This document shows, piece by piece, positions 43,414 through 52,088 of a stretch of 64,000 bases of DNA (position 1 is the first letter of the stretch; every line of letters starts with the position of its first letter). Where the stretch lies: assembly GCA_965222705.1 (NCBI GenBank), contig CBDCUO010000023.1:223790-287789 (forward strand). The letters are read 5' to 3'. The position numbers and the translations under genes are program-made. Under the pieces are notes generated by a model. The model searched no databases. It was not told the DNA's origin and saw only the letters and a program-made list of their open reading frames with translations. The DNA is from JAFMDF01 sp965222705. GTDB lineage: Bacteria > Bacteroidota > Bacteroidia > Chitinophagales > Saprospiraceae.

Positions 43414-45018
43414 ATGAGTAATGCCTTTTCTAAACCCTTGTTGCCAACTGCTGCTTTATTAAGTGTTTTGCTGCTAACGGGTTTATACCTTTATTTTTTT
43501 ACCGACTCGGAGGTGTTTTGGGCAGGTTTTGTGGCTATGACTCTATTTTATGGATTGATTTTTTACATTGGAGCTTATTCCGGCAACTTGCGTAAGACCA
43601 ACTCTCCTACGGAAGTCATGCTGGCGGGGCGTTCTTTGCCGATTGGCATAGCTATTCTGACAATGAGTGCGACTTGGGTAGGGGGGGGCTTTATCAATGG
43701 TACTGCGGAGGCTGCGGCAGCATCCGGGTTAGTCTGGGTGCAAGCTCCCTGGGGCTATTCACTGAGTTTAATCGTTGGTGGACTTTTCTTTGCCCGAAAA
43801 ATGCGTCGGTATGAATTTAAAACTATGCTGGACCCTCTAGAGCAACGGTTTGGAAAGCGAATGGCAGCAGTTTTATTCATTCCGGCATTGAGCGGCGAAA
43901 TTTTTTGGACTGCCGCCATTCTGATGGCTTTAGGAACGACTTTTGGGACAGTTTTGGGACTAGAAACCCAACCGGCCATTATTTTATCGGCGGTTATTGC
44001 GATTGCTTATACAGCATTGGGTGGGCTTTGGGCAGTTGCTTTGACCGATGTTTTTCAATTGATTTTATTGATCGGTGGCTTGTTTTTGGTGGTTCCCTTT
44101 GCCTTGAATAATCTGGGTGGTTGGGATTTAGCCTGGGATACTTATAAGAATAGCAAAGGGGCTGCGGCTTCTTTCTTTCCTACTAGAGAGGCATTGGGTG
44201 TTTATTACTGGAATTGGTGGGATTACGCGCTGTTACTCATTTTTGGTGGCTTGCCCTGGCAGGTGTACTTTCAAAGGGTGCTGGCTTCTAAGAATGAAAA
44301 AACGGCGGTTCGTTTATCTCTATTTGCGGGTATATTTTGTATGATTGCAGCTATTCCGGCGACCATGATTGGGATAGCAGGTGGCATAGCAGATTGGTCA
44401 GCAATGGGCTTGACACCACCACCCGATGCGGCCTCTATTTTACCTTGGGTGATTCGTTATTTGACCAATCCTTGGGTAGCAACGATTGGCTTGGGAGCGA
44501 TAGCAGCTGCGGTGATGTCTTCCGTGGACTCTTCTATTTTATCAGCTTCTTCTCTAGCCACCTGGAATGTTTACCGCCCCTTGTTTAAACCCGAAATTAC
44601 AGCAGAAAAGTTAGCTAAAATATTAAAAAAGTGTATCTGGATAATTGGCATTGGGGCAGCCATTCTGGCTCTAAATATTAATAGTATTTATGATTTGTGG
44701 TTTTTGTGTAGCGATTTTGTTTATTGCCTTTTATTTCCACCATTGGTTTGCGCACTTTTTGATAAAAAAGCAAATATATGCGGAGCGATAGCCGGTTTTG
44801 CGGTGGCTTTTGTTTTGCGTTTTGGGGGAGGAGATACGACATTAGGCTTGCCTATACGGATAGATTATCCAATGATTGAAGAAGGAGTTGTTTTATTTCC
44901 TTTTCGGACATTGGCGATGGTTTCAGGTTTATTGACGATTATTATTATTTCTAGAATTACCCAGCAATGGGTAAAGACAAAGGCTTTAATAATGCCTAGT
45001 GTGCAGAAAACGATTTGA
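43414..45018 (+). CDS. Sodium:solute symporter, CHT1-like choline transporter
   Basis: 534 residues with about 13 membrane helices, SSS family. The segments TMSATWVGGGFINGTAEAAA, WVQAPWGYSLSLIVGGLFFA, GEIFWTAAILMALG, GGLPWQVYFQRVLAS and AAVMSSVDSSILSASS are, as far as I recall, very near the corresponding parts of animal high-affinity choline transporter SLC5A7 (CHT1) rather than proline or pantothenate symporters. Sodium-coupled choline import is therefore likely. It lies divergently next to phosphatidylcholine synthase, whose substrate is free choline, so the two should work together. Exact substrate is inferred. Confidence 0.85.
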   Translation: MSNAFSKPLLPTAALLSVLLLTGLYLYFFTDSEVFWAGFVAMTLFYGLIFYIGAYSGNLRKTNSPTEVMLAGRSLPIGIAILTMSATWVGGGFINGTAEAAAASGLVWVQAPWGYSLSLIVGGLFFARKMRRYEFKTMLDPLEQRFGKRMAAVLFIPALSGEIFWTAAILMALGTTFGTVLGLETQPAIILSAVIAIAYTALGGLWAVALTDVFQLILLIGGLFLVVPFALNNLGGWDLAWDTYKNSKGAAASFFPTREALGVYYWNWWDYALLLIFGGLPWQVYFQRVLASKNEKTAVRLSLFAGIFCMIAAIPATMIGIAGGIADWSAMGLTPPPDAASILPWVIRYLTNPWVATIGLGAIAAAVMSSVDSSILSASSLATWNVYRPLFKPEITAEKLAKILKKCIWIIGIGAAILALNINSIYDLWFLCSDFVYCLLFPPLVCALFDKKANICGAIAGFAVAFVLRFGGGDTTLGLPIRIDYPMIEEGVVLFPFRTLAMVSGLLTIIIISRITQQWVKTKALIMPSVQKTI

Positions 45019-45113
45019 TTTTAAGAAAGTTTTCTTTTTGTTCTGATTTAGAATTGTTTACTTTTAGGCTTTTTAATCGTCTAATAGAAGGCTTAGAAAT
45101 TTTTTTAGCGTTG

Positions 45114-45218
45114 ATGAAAAAATAAATTGGACTTTTAGCATTTTGCTTTTATTCCTTTTGCTGAGCGGCAAAGCTGTTTGTCAAAAGAAAACTAAAACAA
45201 AATGACCAGCTTATTTTT
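45114..45218 (+). repeat. Dispersed intergenic repeat, copy B
   Basis: Second copy of the repeat at 25222-25315, same orientation, with a 7-12 base insertion in the middle. The two identical blocks are CTTTTAGCATTTTGCTT (45132-45148) and CTGTTTGTCAAAAGAAAAC (45174-45192). It lies between the symporter stop and the metallopeptidase start. Confidence 0.65.
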
Positions 45219-45254
45219 TTTATAATTATTTAATCCATTTTAATCTAAATTATT

Positions 45255-46115
45255 ATGCGTTGGCAAAATAGTGAACGAAGTGACAATGTGGATGACCGTA
45301 GGGGTCAGACCATGAGAAGAATAGGGGGAGGAATCGGCATTGGAGCCATTCTTATTGCTGTTCTCACCCTTTTTATGGGGGGAGATCCACAACAAGTTAT
45401 CCAGGATTTACAAACTAGAAGCACCCAAACACAACCAACCCAAAACCAACCTAAGGGCGAGCGCCCTGATGATGCCTTAGCCGAATTCGTCAGTGTTGTT
45501 TTGAACGAAACCGAAGATGTTTGGAATAAACTTTTTCCCGAACAACTGGGAAAAAGATACCAAGAGCCCATTTTAGTTTTGTACGATAATGCCACTTCTT
45601 CAGCTTGCGGTTATGCACAATCGGCTACTGGACCCTTTTACTGTCCGGGTGACCAAAAACTCTACATTGATTTGAGTTTTTATAATGAATTAAAAAATCG
45701 TTTTGGAGCATCGGGTGATTTTGCTATGGCTTACATTGTCGCTCATGAAGTAGCGCATCATGTTCAATATTTATTGGGCATTACTCAGCAGGTCGAACAA
45801 CAGAGGCGGCGTAGTAGTAAGACACAAAGCAATCAGTTATCGGTTCGATTAGAGTTGCAAGCAGATTTTTTGGCAGGCGTTTGGGCACATCATGGACATA
45901 AAATGAAGGGCTTTCTGGAAGAAGGCGACCTGGAAGAAGCAGTTGAAGCCGCCGCTGCGGTCGGTGATGACCGAATCCAGATGAGATCCAGGGGCTATGT
46001 CGTGCCAGATGCCTTTACGCATGGCACATCCGAACAAAGAGTTCGTTGGTTCAAAAAGGGTTTATTATCTGGCAATTTATCAGAAGGCGATACTTTTGCC
46101 ACGAATAATCTTTAA
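45255..46115 (+). CDS. Neutral zinc metallopeptidase (YpfJ-type), membrane-anchored
   Basis: 286 residues. It begins MRWQNSERSDNVDDRRG, the typical start of this family, followed by a Gly-rich membrane helix (RIGGGIGIGAILIAVLTLFM). The periplasmic part holds YIVAHEVAHHVQYLLG with the HExxH zinc site at His164-Glu165-His168, and RLELQADFLAGVWAHH with the third ligand region. The C-terminal GTSEQRVRWFKKGLLSG is also conserved. The physiological substrate is unknown. Single gene with no obvious partners. Confidence 0.92.
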   Translation: MRWQNSERSDNVDDRRGQTMRRIGGGIGIGAILIAVLTLFMGGDPQQVIQDLQTRSTQTQPTQNQPKGERPDDALAEFVSVVLNETEDVWNKLFPEQLGKRYQEPILVLYDNATSSACGYAQSATGPFYCPGDQKLYIDLSFYNELKNRFGASGDFAMAYIVAHEVAHHVQYLLGITQQVEQQRRRSSKTQSNQLSVRLELQADFLAGVWAHHGHKMKGFLEEGDLEEAVEAAAAVGDDRIQMRSRGYVVPDAFTHGTSEQRVRWFKKGLLSGNLSEGDTFATNNL

Positions 46116-46663
46116 TTTATAACAGTAGCCAGAACATTTTTAATAACCGTCCTCGTTTGGGATTATTTCCGATGGCAAAATGTTCTGGTTGCTATCCCTC
46201 AAGAGCGATCTTTTTTATAAATTATTACCATTTATTAGAAAAATAATAAAAATGAATTATATTTACCATTCGGAAATGGCTAAATAATTCTTTTGACCAA
46301 ACGGCATCTGTATTCCTGATTTTCAAGCAACTATATTTCTGTGAACCCTTTGTAATAATCTGCAGGCCCTTCAAAGAACCTTTCCTTTTCTGCGATTCTA
46401 TAAAGTTAGATTACTTTTATAAGGACCGTATCGAGTTTGATTAACAGATTATGGCTATTCTATAACTTTTCTACTAAATTCGGAACACTTCTATCACAGC
46501 TATAACAGGTTAATTAGGTTTGGCCTTATAGTTAAAAGTCCACCCCTCTCCATTCTTTTAGCTATAATAAAAAAATCGTTAACCATGATAACCTTTCTTT
46601 CTAAAACCTAAAAAGGAAGCACTAGCGATTTCATACAATTTTTTATTAACTAAAACTTGAACA
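46116..46663. other. Intergenic region upstream of the TSP3-repeat protein
   Basis: 548 bases without a gene. An inverted repeat CCAGAACATTTT/AAAATGTTCTGG (46129-46140 and 46177-46188) with a 36-base loop follows the metallopeptidase and may be its terminator. The rest is AT-rich; no clear TAnnTTTG promoter could be placed and no other structure was seen. Confidence 0.5.
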
Positions 46664-49600
46664 ATGAAGAACAAGATTTACCTAATGTTTTTTCTATTAG
46701 CTCTTATGGTAAATTTTACCAGAGCTAATTCAGACCTAGCCCTTACCGAACCTACAAGAATCACTTCCCTTGAAACGACTGAAGATTTTTTTACCGGATG
46801 TGACAAAAGAATTGCTTATTGGAATATGAACAGTTGCTTTAGTCGGCTTAATCAATCCTCCAGTTTTGATTATTCTGAACTTACTGCCTCTGTTTCTACA
46901 CCTGCCGATTGTGGAGGGAACGTCTCGGCTTCTAATGTTTTTCGAAATAAAGGAACCCACTCCTGTACACCTGGTATCAATGGTACTCCTGCCATTTGTG
47001 TGGGCACTAGAAGTAACTGTGATTTTGTGAATAATGATGAGCATGCACTTCGGTTTAAAATAACGATTAAACCTGCCTTTAATGGAACGGCTACTATATC
47101 TAAGCTTACCTTTTGGGAAAAAGCTCCTGCTTTTTATAGTTGGATAGACGGAGCGAGTGGGAAGAATAATTACCCAACTAGATATGGCATTAGAGTAACA
47201 GCCAATGGTAGCCAAGTTTATAAAAGGACAGGCATTTCAACTACTGGAGATTGGACCAAAGAGTTGTTTGATTTTTCGGGAGATTCAGATTTTACAGTTA
47301 GTCAGACGACTACCTTTGAATTTGAATTAAGAGCCTATTGTCGCGTGGGCAATTTTGCAGATGTATCGGTATGGGATGTGGATGAGATAAAGTTGTTTGG
47401 TTGTTGCGGGATCAATGATCCTTGTGCAAACCAAGGAGGTGATAGCGACGGAGACGGAGTTTGTGACAATCAAGACAACTGCAAGCATGTTTGGAATGCA
47501 GACCAAAAGGATAGCGACGGAGACGGTATAGGCGATGCTTGTGATACTGATCCTTGTAATACGCAGGGTGGCGATAGCGATGGCGACGGGGTATGCGATA
47601 ATCAGGACAACTGTAGGCATGCTTGGAATCCGGACCAAAAGGACAGCGATGGAGACGGTGTCGGGGATGCCTGTGATACGGTTGATCCTTGTGCGAATCA
47701 AGGCGGTGACAGTGATGGCGATGGAGTTTGCGACAATCAAGACAACTGCAAGCATGTTTGGAATGCGGACCAAAGAGATAGTGACGGAGACGGTATAGGC
47801 GATGCTTGTGATACTGATCCTTGTAATGCGCAGGGTGGCGATAGCGATGGCGACGGGGTATGCGATAATCAGGACAACTGTAGGCATGCTTGGAATCCGG
47901 ACCAAAAGGATAGCGACGGAGACGGCGTCGGGGATGCCTGTGATACGGTTGACCCTTGTGCGAATCAAGGCGGTGACAGTGATGGCGATGGAGTTTGCGA
48001 CAATCAAGACAACTGCAAGCATGTTTGGAATGCGGACCAAAGAGATAGTGACGGAGACGGTGTAGGCGATGCTTGTGATACTGATCCTTGTAATGCGCAG
48101 GGTGGCGACAGCGACGGAGACGGGGTTTGTGACAATCAAGATAACTGCAAACACGTTTGGAATGCAGACCAGAGGGATAGCGACGGAGACGGTATAGGCG
48201 ACGCTTGTGATACCGGCGGTGGTGGAGCCGATGCTTGTAAGAACCTCCAGGTAAGCGGAGGCGACGGCAAGGTGACCATATCGGGCATAACCGCATCGGA
48301 TACGAAATTGGAGATCAATGGTCAAAGCACAGGTTGGGTTCCTCAGGTAGTTTGTGACGGCAACTGTGGCAGTTCTCAGATGGTGACTGGTTTGACGGCT
48401 GGGGACTATACGATCAAAGCGCAGACCTTCAGTCCTTATTGTTATGCAGAATACAAAGTGACGGTGACTGGTGGCGGCGGCGGTCTTTGCGATGGTCAAG
48501 GTGGCGATAGCGATGGTGACGGGGTTTGCGACAATCAAGACAACTGCAAGCATGTTTGGAATGCGGACCAGAGGGATAGCGACGGAGACGGTATAGGCGA
48601 CGCTTGTGATACCGGCGGTGGTGGAGCCGATGCCTGTAAGAACCTCCAGGTAAGCGGAGGCGACGGCAAGGTGACCATATCGGGCATAACCGCATCGGAT
48701 ACGAAATTGGAGATCAATGGTCAAAGCACAGGTTGGGTTCCTCAGGTAGTTTGTGACGGCAACTGTGGCAGTTCTCAGATGGTGACTGGTTTGACGGCTG
48801 GGGACTATACGATCAAAGCGCAGACCTTCAGTCCTTATTGTTATGCAGAATACAAAGTGACGGTGACTGGTGGCGGCGGCGGTCCTTGCGATGGTCAAGG
48901 TGGTGACAGCGACGGAGACGGGGTTTGCGACAATCAAGATAACTGCAAACACGTTTGGAATGCAGACCAGAGGGATAGCGACGGAGACGGTATAGGCGAC
49001 GCTTGTGATACCGGCGGTGGTGGAGCCGATGCCTGTAAGAACCTCCAGGTAAGCGGAGGCGACGGCAAGGTGACCATATCGGGCATAACCGCATCGGATA
49101 CGAAATTGGAGATCAATGGTCAAAGCACAGGTTGGGTTCCTCAGGTAGTTTGTGACGGCAACTGTGGCAGTTCTCAGATGGTGACTGGTTTGACGGCTGG
49201 GGACTATACGATCAAAGCGCAGACCTTCAGTCCTTATTGTTATGCAGAATACAAAGTGACGGTGACTGGTGGCGGCGGCGGTCCTTGCGATGGTCAAGGT
49301 GGCGACAGCGACGGAGACGGGGTTTGCGACAATCAAGACAACTGCAAGCATGTTTGGAATGCGGACCAAAGAGATAGTGATGGAGATGGCGTTGGTGATG
49401 CCTGTGATACGGTTGACCCTTGTGCGAATCAAGGCGGTGACAGTGATGGCGATGGAGTTTGCGACAATCAAGACAACTGCAAGCATGTTTGGAATCCAGA
49501 TCAGGCAGATAACGATGGTGATGGTATAGGCAATGTCTGTGATGATACACCTAATGGTGGAACTACTATATGTGCAGATCGTTCTGCTTGGAATACTTCT

Positions 49601-50716
49601 CCTTGTAATGGAGGTGCAGAGTATGGCGGTTTCTTATTAATAGGATTACCACATAATAGATATTCTTTAGAAAACGGACGATTTGTTGAGAAGACAGATG
49701 GGACAGCCAGACTGACCGGTACTTGGAGATATATAGGAGATTATCATAGTGCTTTTGAAGTGGATATTCATTTTTCAGGTCGAACTACTGCTCCTGGCCC
49801 AGGTAGTCCTAAAGAAGAAGAATGTAGTAATTCTAATCCACGACAGGATTTCCATACATTCTGTTATTATAAAAATATTTCTGGTATATTGACTGGAACG
49901 ACAGGTATCTTGAAAGGGGCGGTACTCAAAGTCACAAATTTACAAGGAGCTCCAGACTTTCAAACAGGTAATGGAGCGAATACGACCAATAGCTATTTTG
50001 GCATGGGGGCAAGCGGTTGGCTAAATGTTACTATACAAAGTCAACCCACCACAGGCACTCATTTGAGTCCTAAGCCAGGTCCAAATGGACAAACAGGGGA
50101 TATCAACATGAACCTCTCCGGTAGCTGGGAAGACTGTAAATCCAGTACGGCCTCTAGTAGGGCTTCTTTGACCTTCTCCGCTTATGAAGCACAACGCCAA
50201 GTAGCATTGCAATGGGCAACCAATACGGGCTATAAAAACGCTTATTTTGAAATTGAAAAATCCATCAATGGGGTTGATTTTGAAATACTCAAAAAGGTAG
50301 CCAATAAGGATGTTACGGATGAGTTGGAATCTTATAAAGAAATGGATCAGCAACCCAACTTGGGAGATAATTATTATCGAATCAAACAGGTTTATATAGA
50401 TGGCTCCTTTGATTATACACCAACTCAATTGATTCAATTCAATATTGATTTAAATGAATTGGGTGTATTTCCAAACCCTGTCAAGGAAACATTATTTATT
50501 AATTTGCAACCCTACGCTGGTCAAAAAGGCTATATTCGCATTTCCAATCAGTATGGGCAAATTTTGACAGAGTTAAAATTGGATAAAATTCCTGATACGC
50601 CCGTTCGGGTGGAGTTGGGAAGTAATGTACCCAATGGTTTGTATATGCTTTCTATAAAACCCGGCGAGGGACTTAATAGAATTACGAAGAAGATTGTTGT
50701 CGGAAAAATGTATTGA
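46664..50716 (+). CDS. T9SS-secreted thrombospondin-type-3 repeat protein
   Basis: 1350 residues. Signal peptide MKNKIYLMFFLLALMVNFTR. Residues about 30-245 form an N-terminal beta-sandwich-like domain with paired Cys. About 254-515 are calcium-binding TSP3 repeats (DSDGDGVCDNQDNCKHVWN type). About 516-915 are three 133-residue cassettes joining a fibronectin-like domain (GGDGKVTISGITASDTKLEI) to a TSP3 unit, each 399 bp and nearly identical in DNA. More TSP3 follow to about 960, then a unique region (965-1165), and a T9SS type A sorting domain at about 1265-1350 (LGVFPNPVKETLFINLQPYA ... TKKIVVGKMY). It is probably a calcium-stiffened surface stalk or adhesin. Monocistronic, with a strong terminator. 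Confidence 0.92.
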   Translation: MKNKIYLMFFLLALMVNFTRANSDLALTEPTRITSLETTEDFFTGCDKRIAYWNMNSCFSRLNQSSSFDYSELTASVSTPADCGGNVSASNVFRNKGTHSCTPGINGTPAICVGTRSNCDFVNNDEHALRFKITIKPAFNGTATISKLTFWEKAPAFYSWIDGASGKNNYPTRYGIRVTANGSQVYKRTGISTTGDWTKELFDFSGDSDFTVSQTTTFEFELRAYCRVGNFADVSVWDVDEIKLFGCCGINDPCANQGGDSDGDGVCDNQDNCKHVWNADQKDSDGDGIGDACDTDPCNTQGGDSDGDGVCDNQDNCRHAWNPDQKDSDGDGVGDACDTVDPCANQGGDSDGDGVCDNQDNCKHVWNADQRDSDGDGIGDACDTDPCNAQGGDSDGDGVCDNQDNCRHAWNPDQKDSDGDGVGDACDTVDPCANQGGDSDGDGVCDNQDNCKHVWNADQRDSDGDGVGDACDTDPCNAQGGDSDGDGVCDNQDNCKHVWNADQRDSDGDGIGDACDTGGGGADACKNLQVSGGDGKVTISGITASDTKLEINGQSTGWVPQVVCDGNCGSSQMVTGLTAGDYTIKAQTFSPYCYAEYKVTVTGGGGGLCDGQGGDSDGDGVCDNQDNCKHVWNADQRDSDGDGIGDACDTGGGGADACKNLQVSGGDGKVTISGITASDTKLEINGQSTGWVPQVVCDGNCGSSQMVTGLTAGDYTIKAQTFSPYCYAEYKVTVTGGGGGPCDGQGGDSDGDGVCDNQDNCKHVWNADQRDSDGDGIGDACDTGGGGADACKNLQVSGGDGKVTISGITASDTKLEINGQSTGWVPQVVCDGNCGSSQMVTGLTAGDYTIKAQTFSPYCYAEYKVTVTGGGGGPCDGQGGDSDGDGVCDNQDNCKHVWNADQRDSDGDGVGDACDTVDPCANQGGDSDGDGVCDNQDNCKHVWNPDQADNDGDGIGNVCDDTPNGGTTICADRSAWNTSPCNGGAEYGGFLLIGLPHNRYSLENGRFVEKTDGTARLTGTWRYIGDYHSAFEVDIHFSGRTTAPGPGSPKEEECSNSNPRQDFHTFCYYKNISGILTGTTGILKGAVLKVTNLQGAPDFQTGNGANTTNSYFGMGASGWLNVTIQSQPTTGTHLSPKPGPNGQTGDINMNLSGSWEDCKSSTASSRASLTFSAYEAQRQVALQWATNTGYKNAYFEIEKSINGVDFEILKKVANKDVTDELESYKEMDQQPNLGDNYYRIKQVYIDGSFDYTPTQLIQFNIDLNELGVFPNPVKETLFINLQPYAGQKGYIRISNQYGQILTELKLDKIPDTPVRVELGSNVPNGLYMLSIKPGEGLNRITKKIVVGKMY
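47427..48210 (+). repeat. TSP3-coding repeats with 267-bp period
   Basis: Within the secreted protein gene, paired TSP3 units (DPCNAQGGDSDGDGVCDNQD and DPCANQGGDSDGDGVCDNQD) repeat with an 89-codon period, and the DNA is almost identical between 47535-47801 and 47802-48068. Differences are mostly silent. This indicates recent duplication or gene conversion. Confidence 0.8.
48211..49407 (+). repeat. Three tandem 399-bp cassettes
   Basis: Units begin at 48211, 48610 and 49009 (TACCGGCGGTGGTGGAGCCG) and repeat with an exact 399-base period. Each encodes one fibronectin-like domain plus one TSP3 unit. Only a few bases differ, for example GATGCTTG against GATGCCTG after GGAGCC. The region is GC-richer than its surroundings. 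Copy number is expected to vary between strains. Confidence 0.9.
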
Positions 50717-50747
50717 TTTAGCATAGAGAATTAAGACTCCGTATTTT

Positions 50748-50785
50748 AATGCTCCCGAGCTTCTATGTTCGGGAGCATTTTTTTG
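50748..50785 (+). terminator. Terminator of the TSP3-repeat protein gene
   Basis: AATGCTCCCGA (50748-50758) pairs perfectly with TCGGGAGCATT (50769-50779) around a 10-base loop and runs into TTTTTTT. It is 32 bases after the stop. Confidence 0.9.
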
Positions 50786-50847
50786 AAAATGATAAAAATC
50801 ATCAATTCCCAATGATGATTGTCAATATCCTTCCTAGCAACTATTCT

Positions 50848-50855
50848 TACTTTTG
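50848..50855 (+). promoter_or_regulatory. Candidate promoter -7 box of the hypothetical gene at 50896
   Basis: TACTTTTG fits TAnnTTTG and is 40 bases upstream of the ATG. A TTG at 50819-50821 is 26 bases further upstream, somewhat more than the usual spacing. Confidence 0.4.
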
Positions 50856-50895
50856 AGAAATACACGAACTGTTCTTAATTTTAAAATAGTAACAA

Positions 50896-51258
50896 ATGAT
50901 TATCAGTGACCATAAAAAGCTAAAGGATATTCAGAAAGAGTTTAATGAAAAATTTCCCTTTTTAAAAATTGAATTTTATGCACATAAACATAAGTGGAAA
51001 GAAGGATCGCCCGTTCAGGAAACACTAGATAAGGAACAGACCATTGGTACTGTTCGAACCAAGCATACTGAAGGAGATATGAGCATTAGCGGGAGCCAGG
51101 AAGTAGGGACTTTTGAGCAAAATTTTTATACGCAATATGGTTTAAGTGTACAAGTTTTTCGAAAATCGGGTAGTTTATGGCTACAAACCAGTACAACTGA
51201 CCATTGGACATTGGATAAACAAAATGAAAAAGGAGCTTTATCGGAAAAAATTGGCTAA
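50896..51258 (+). CDS. Conserved-looking hypothetical protein
   Basis: 120 residues, soluble, with no signal peptide or membrane segment. It begins MIISDHKKLKDIQKEFNEKF and contains a central acidic stretch (TKHTEGDMSISGSQEVG) and a strand-rich end (YGLSVQVFRKSGSLWLQTST). I recognise it as the kind of short hypothetical found across Bacteroidota but can assign no function. It has its own -7-like box and is convergent with the nuclease-like gene. Confidence 0.7.
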   Translation: MIISDHKKLKDIQKEFNEKFPFLKIEFYAHKHKWKEGSPVQETLDKEQTIGTVRTKHTEGDMSISGSQEVGTFEQNFYTQYGLSVQVFRKSGSLWLQTSTTDHWTLDKQNEKGALSEKIG

Positions 51259-51296
51259 AAAGTACGGTTTATTCTTTATTTACTAGAGGATAATTT

Positions 51297-52049
51297 TCAT
51301 TTCCAGTCTATGATTCTTTTGCAGATTTCAAAAGTATCTAAAGCTTTTTCAAAAGGTATAACCCTGTAGGTAGAAGCAATTTCTACGGTATCTAGACCAT
51401 CCTCTGGCACCAAGTCTTTGTTAGTGGCGTAAGTGTCGCTTGCCATCATTTGCCAGGTAGCCCCTCCGGTCAAATAAACCCTAAAGCTTTCCTTTTTTAA
51501 TAAGGACAAGAAATGTTGTTCTTTTGAAATATGGTAAAGCGTTCGGACATAAAAATCTTTTTCTATTTCGCCAGGCTTTATGAAATTGGAATAAGGACCT
51601 AAAATATCAAATTGGTATTTTGGATGGCAAATAGCAAATTCAAGTCCATTGCGAGGAAAAGACGAACGCACTTCAATAGTTTTTTGATTGGCGACCACTT
51701 CCAGGTCAATTTGTGTAGCAGTATTTTTCAGTTGGACAGGTTGCACTACGTTGCCCATAGCGATCATATTGATAAAATTCATCCAGCAATATTCTGCCAA
51801 AACACCGGCTACCGCATTATTGAGCAATCGTTCTTGTTTTCTATTAGTAGTTGAATTATTGGCAGCAGCGGGATTGACTTTTTGCGATAGGCATTCCCCT
51901 TTCAAAATAATTTTACTTAACAAAGCTTTATCGAATAGAGAAGATTCATAACCAAATTCGTAAATAACTATCCAAAAAGGTTGATGCCTCCTGGATTTTT
52001 TGTAAGCCTCTAACTGCTGACATTTGATTTTTTTGGCTTCGATTTTCAT
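51297..52049 (-). CDS. Putative PD-(D/E)XK-type nuclease next to a DNA methyltransferase
   Basis: 250 residues, no signal peptide. A helix with NNAVAGVLAEYCWMNFIN (Glu86) is followed by ATQIDLEVVANQKTIEVRSS, which fits the PD-(D/E)XK pattern with Asp115, Glu126 and a lysine replaced by Arg128 (E-V-R instead of E-V-K). It starts 39 bases after the stop of the methyltransferase on the same strand, so both are likely one transcript. The likely role is the restriction half of a restriction-modification system. The evidence is motif and context only; the Lys-to-Arg change leaves activity uncertain. Confidence 0.55.
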   Translation of the reverse strand: MKIEAKKIKCQQLEAYKKSRRHQPFWIVIYEFGYESSLFDKALLSKIILKGECLSQKVNPAAANNSTTNRKQERLLNNAVAGVLAEYCWMNFINMIAMGNVVQPVQLKNTATQIDLEVVANQKTIEVRSSFPRNGLEFAICHPKYQFDILGPYSNFIKPGEIEKDFYVRTLYHISKEQHFLSLLKKESFRVYLTGGATWQMMASDTYATNKDLVPEDGLDTVEIASTYRVIPFEKALDTFEICKRIIDWK

Positions 52050-52088
52050 AAAAAAGCAAAATGGTTGAAAAAATAAAAGGGGAAGTGG

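Noticed and set aside
47327..49486. A 719-codon open frame on the minus strand across the TSP3 repeats
   Set aside because: It is the mirror of the repetitive, GC-biased TSP3 coding DNA. The protein is a monotonous Ala/Val/Ile/Thr repeat without start signals or family features, whereas the plus strand encodes clear domains.
47427..49545. Regular direct repeats that could be mistaken for a CRISPR array
   Set aside because: The repeats are in-frame protein-coding units of 267 and 399 bp without unique spacers, and no cas genes are present.
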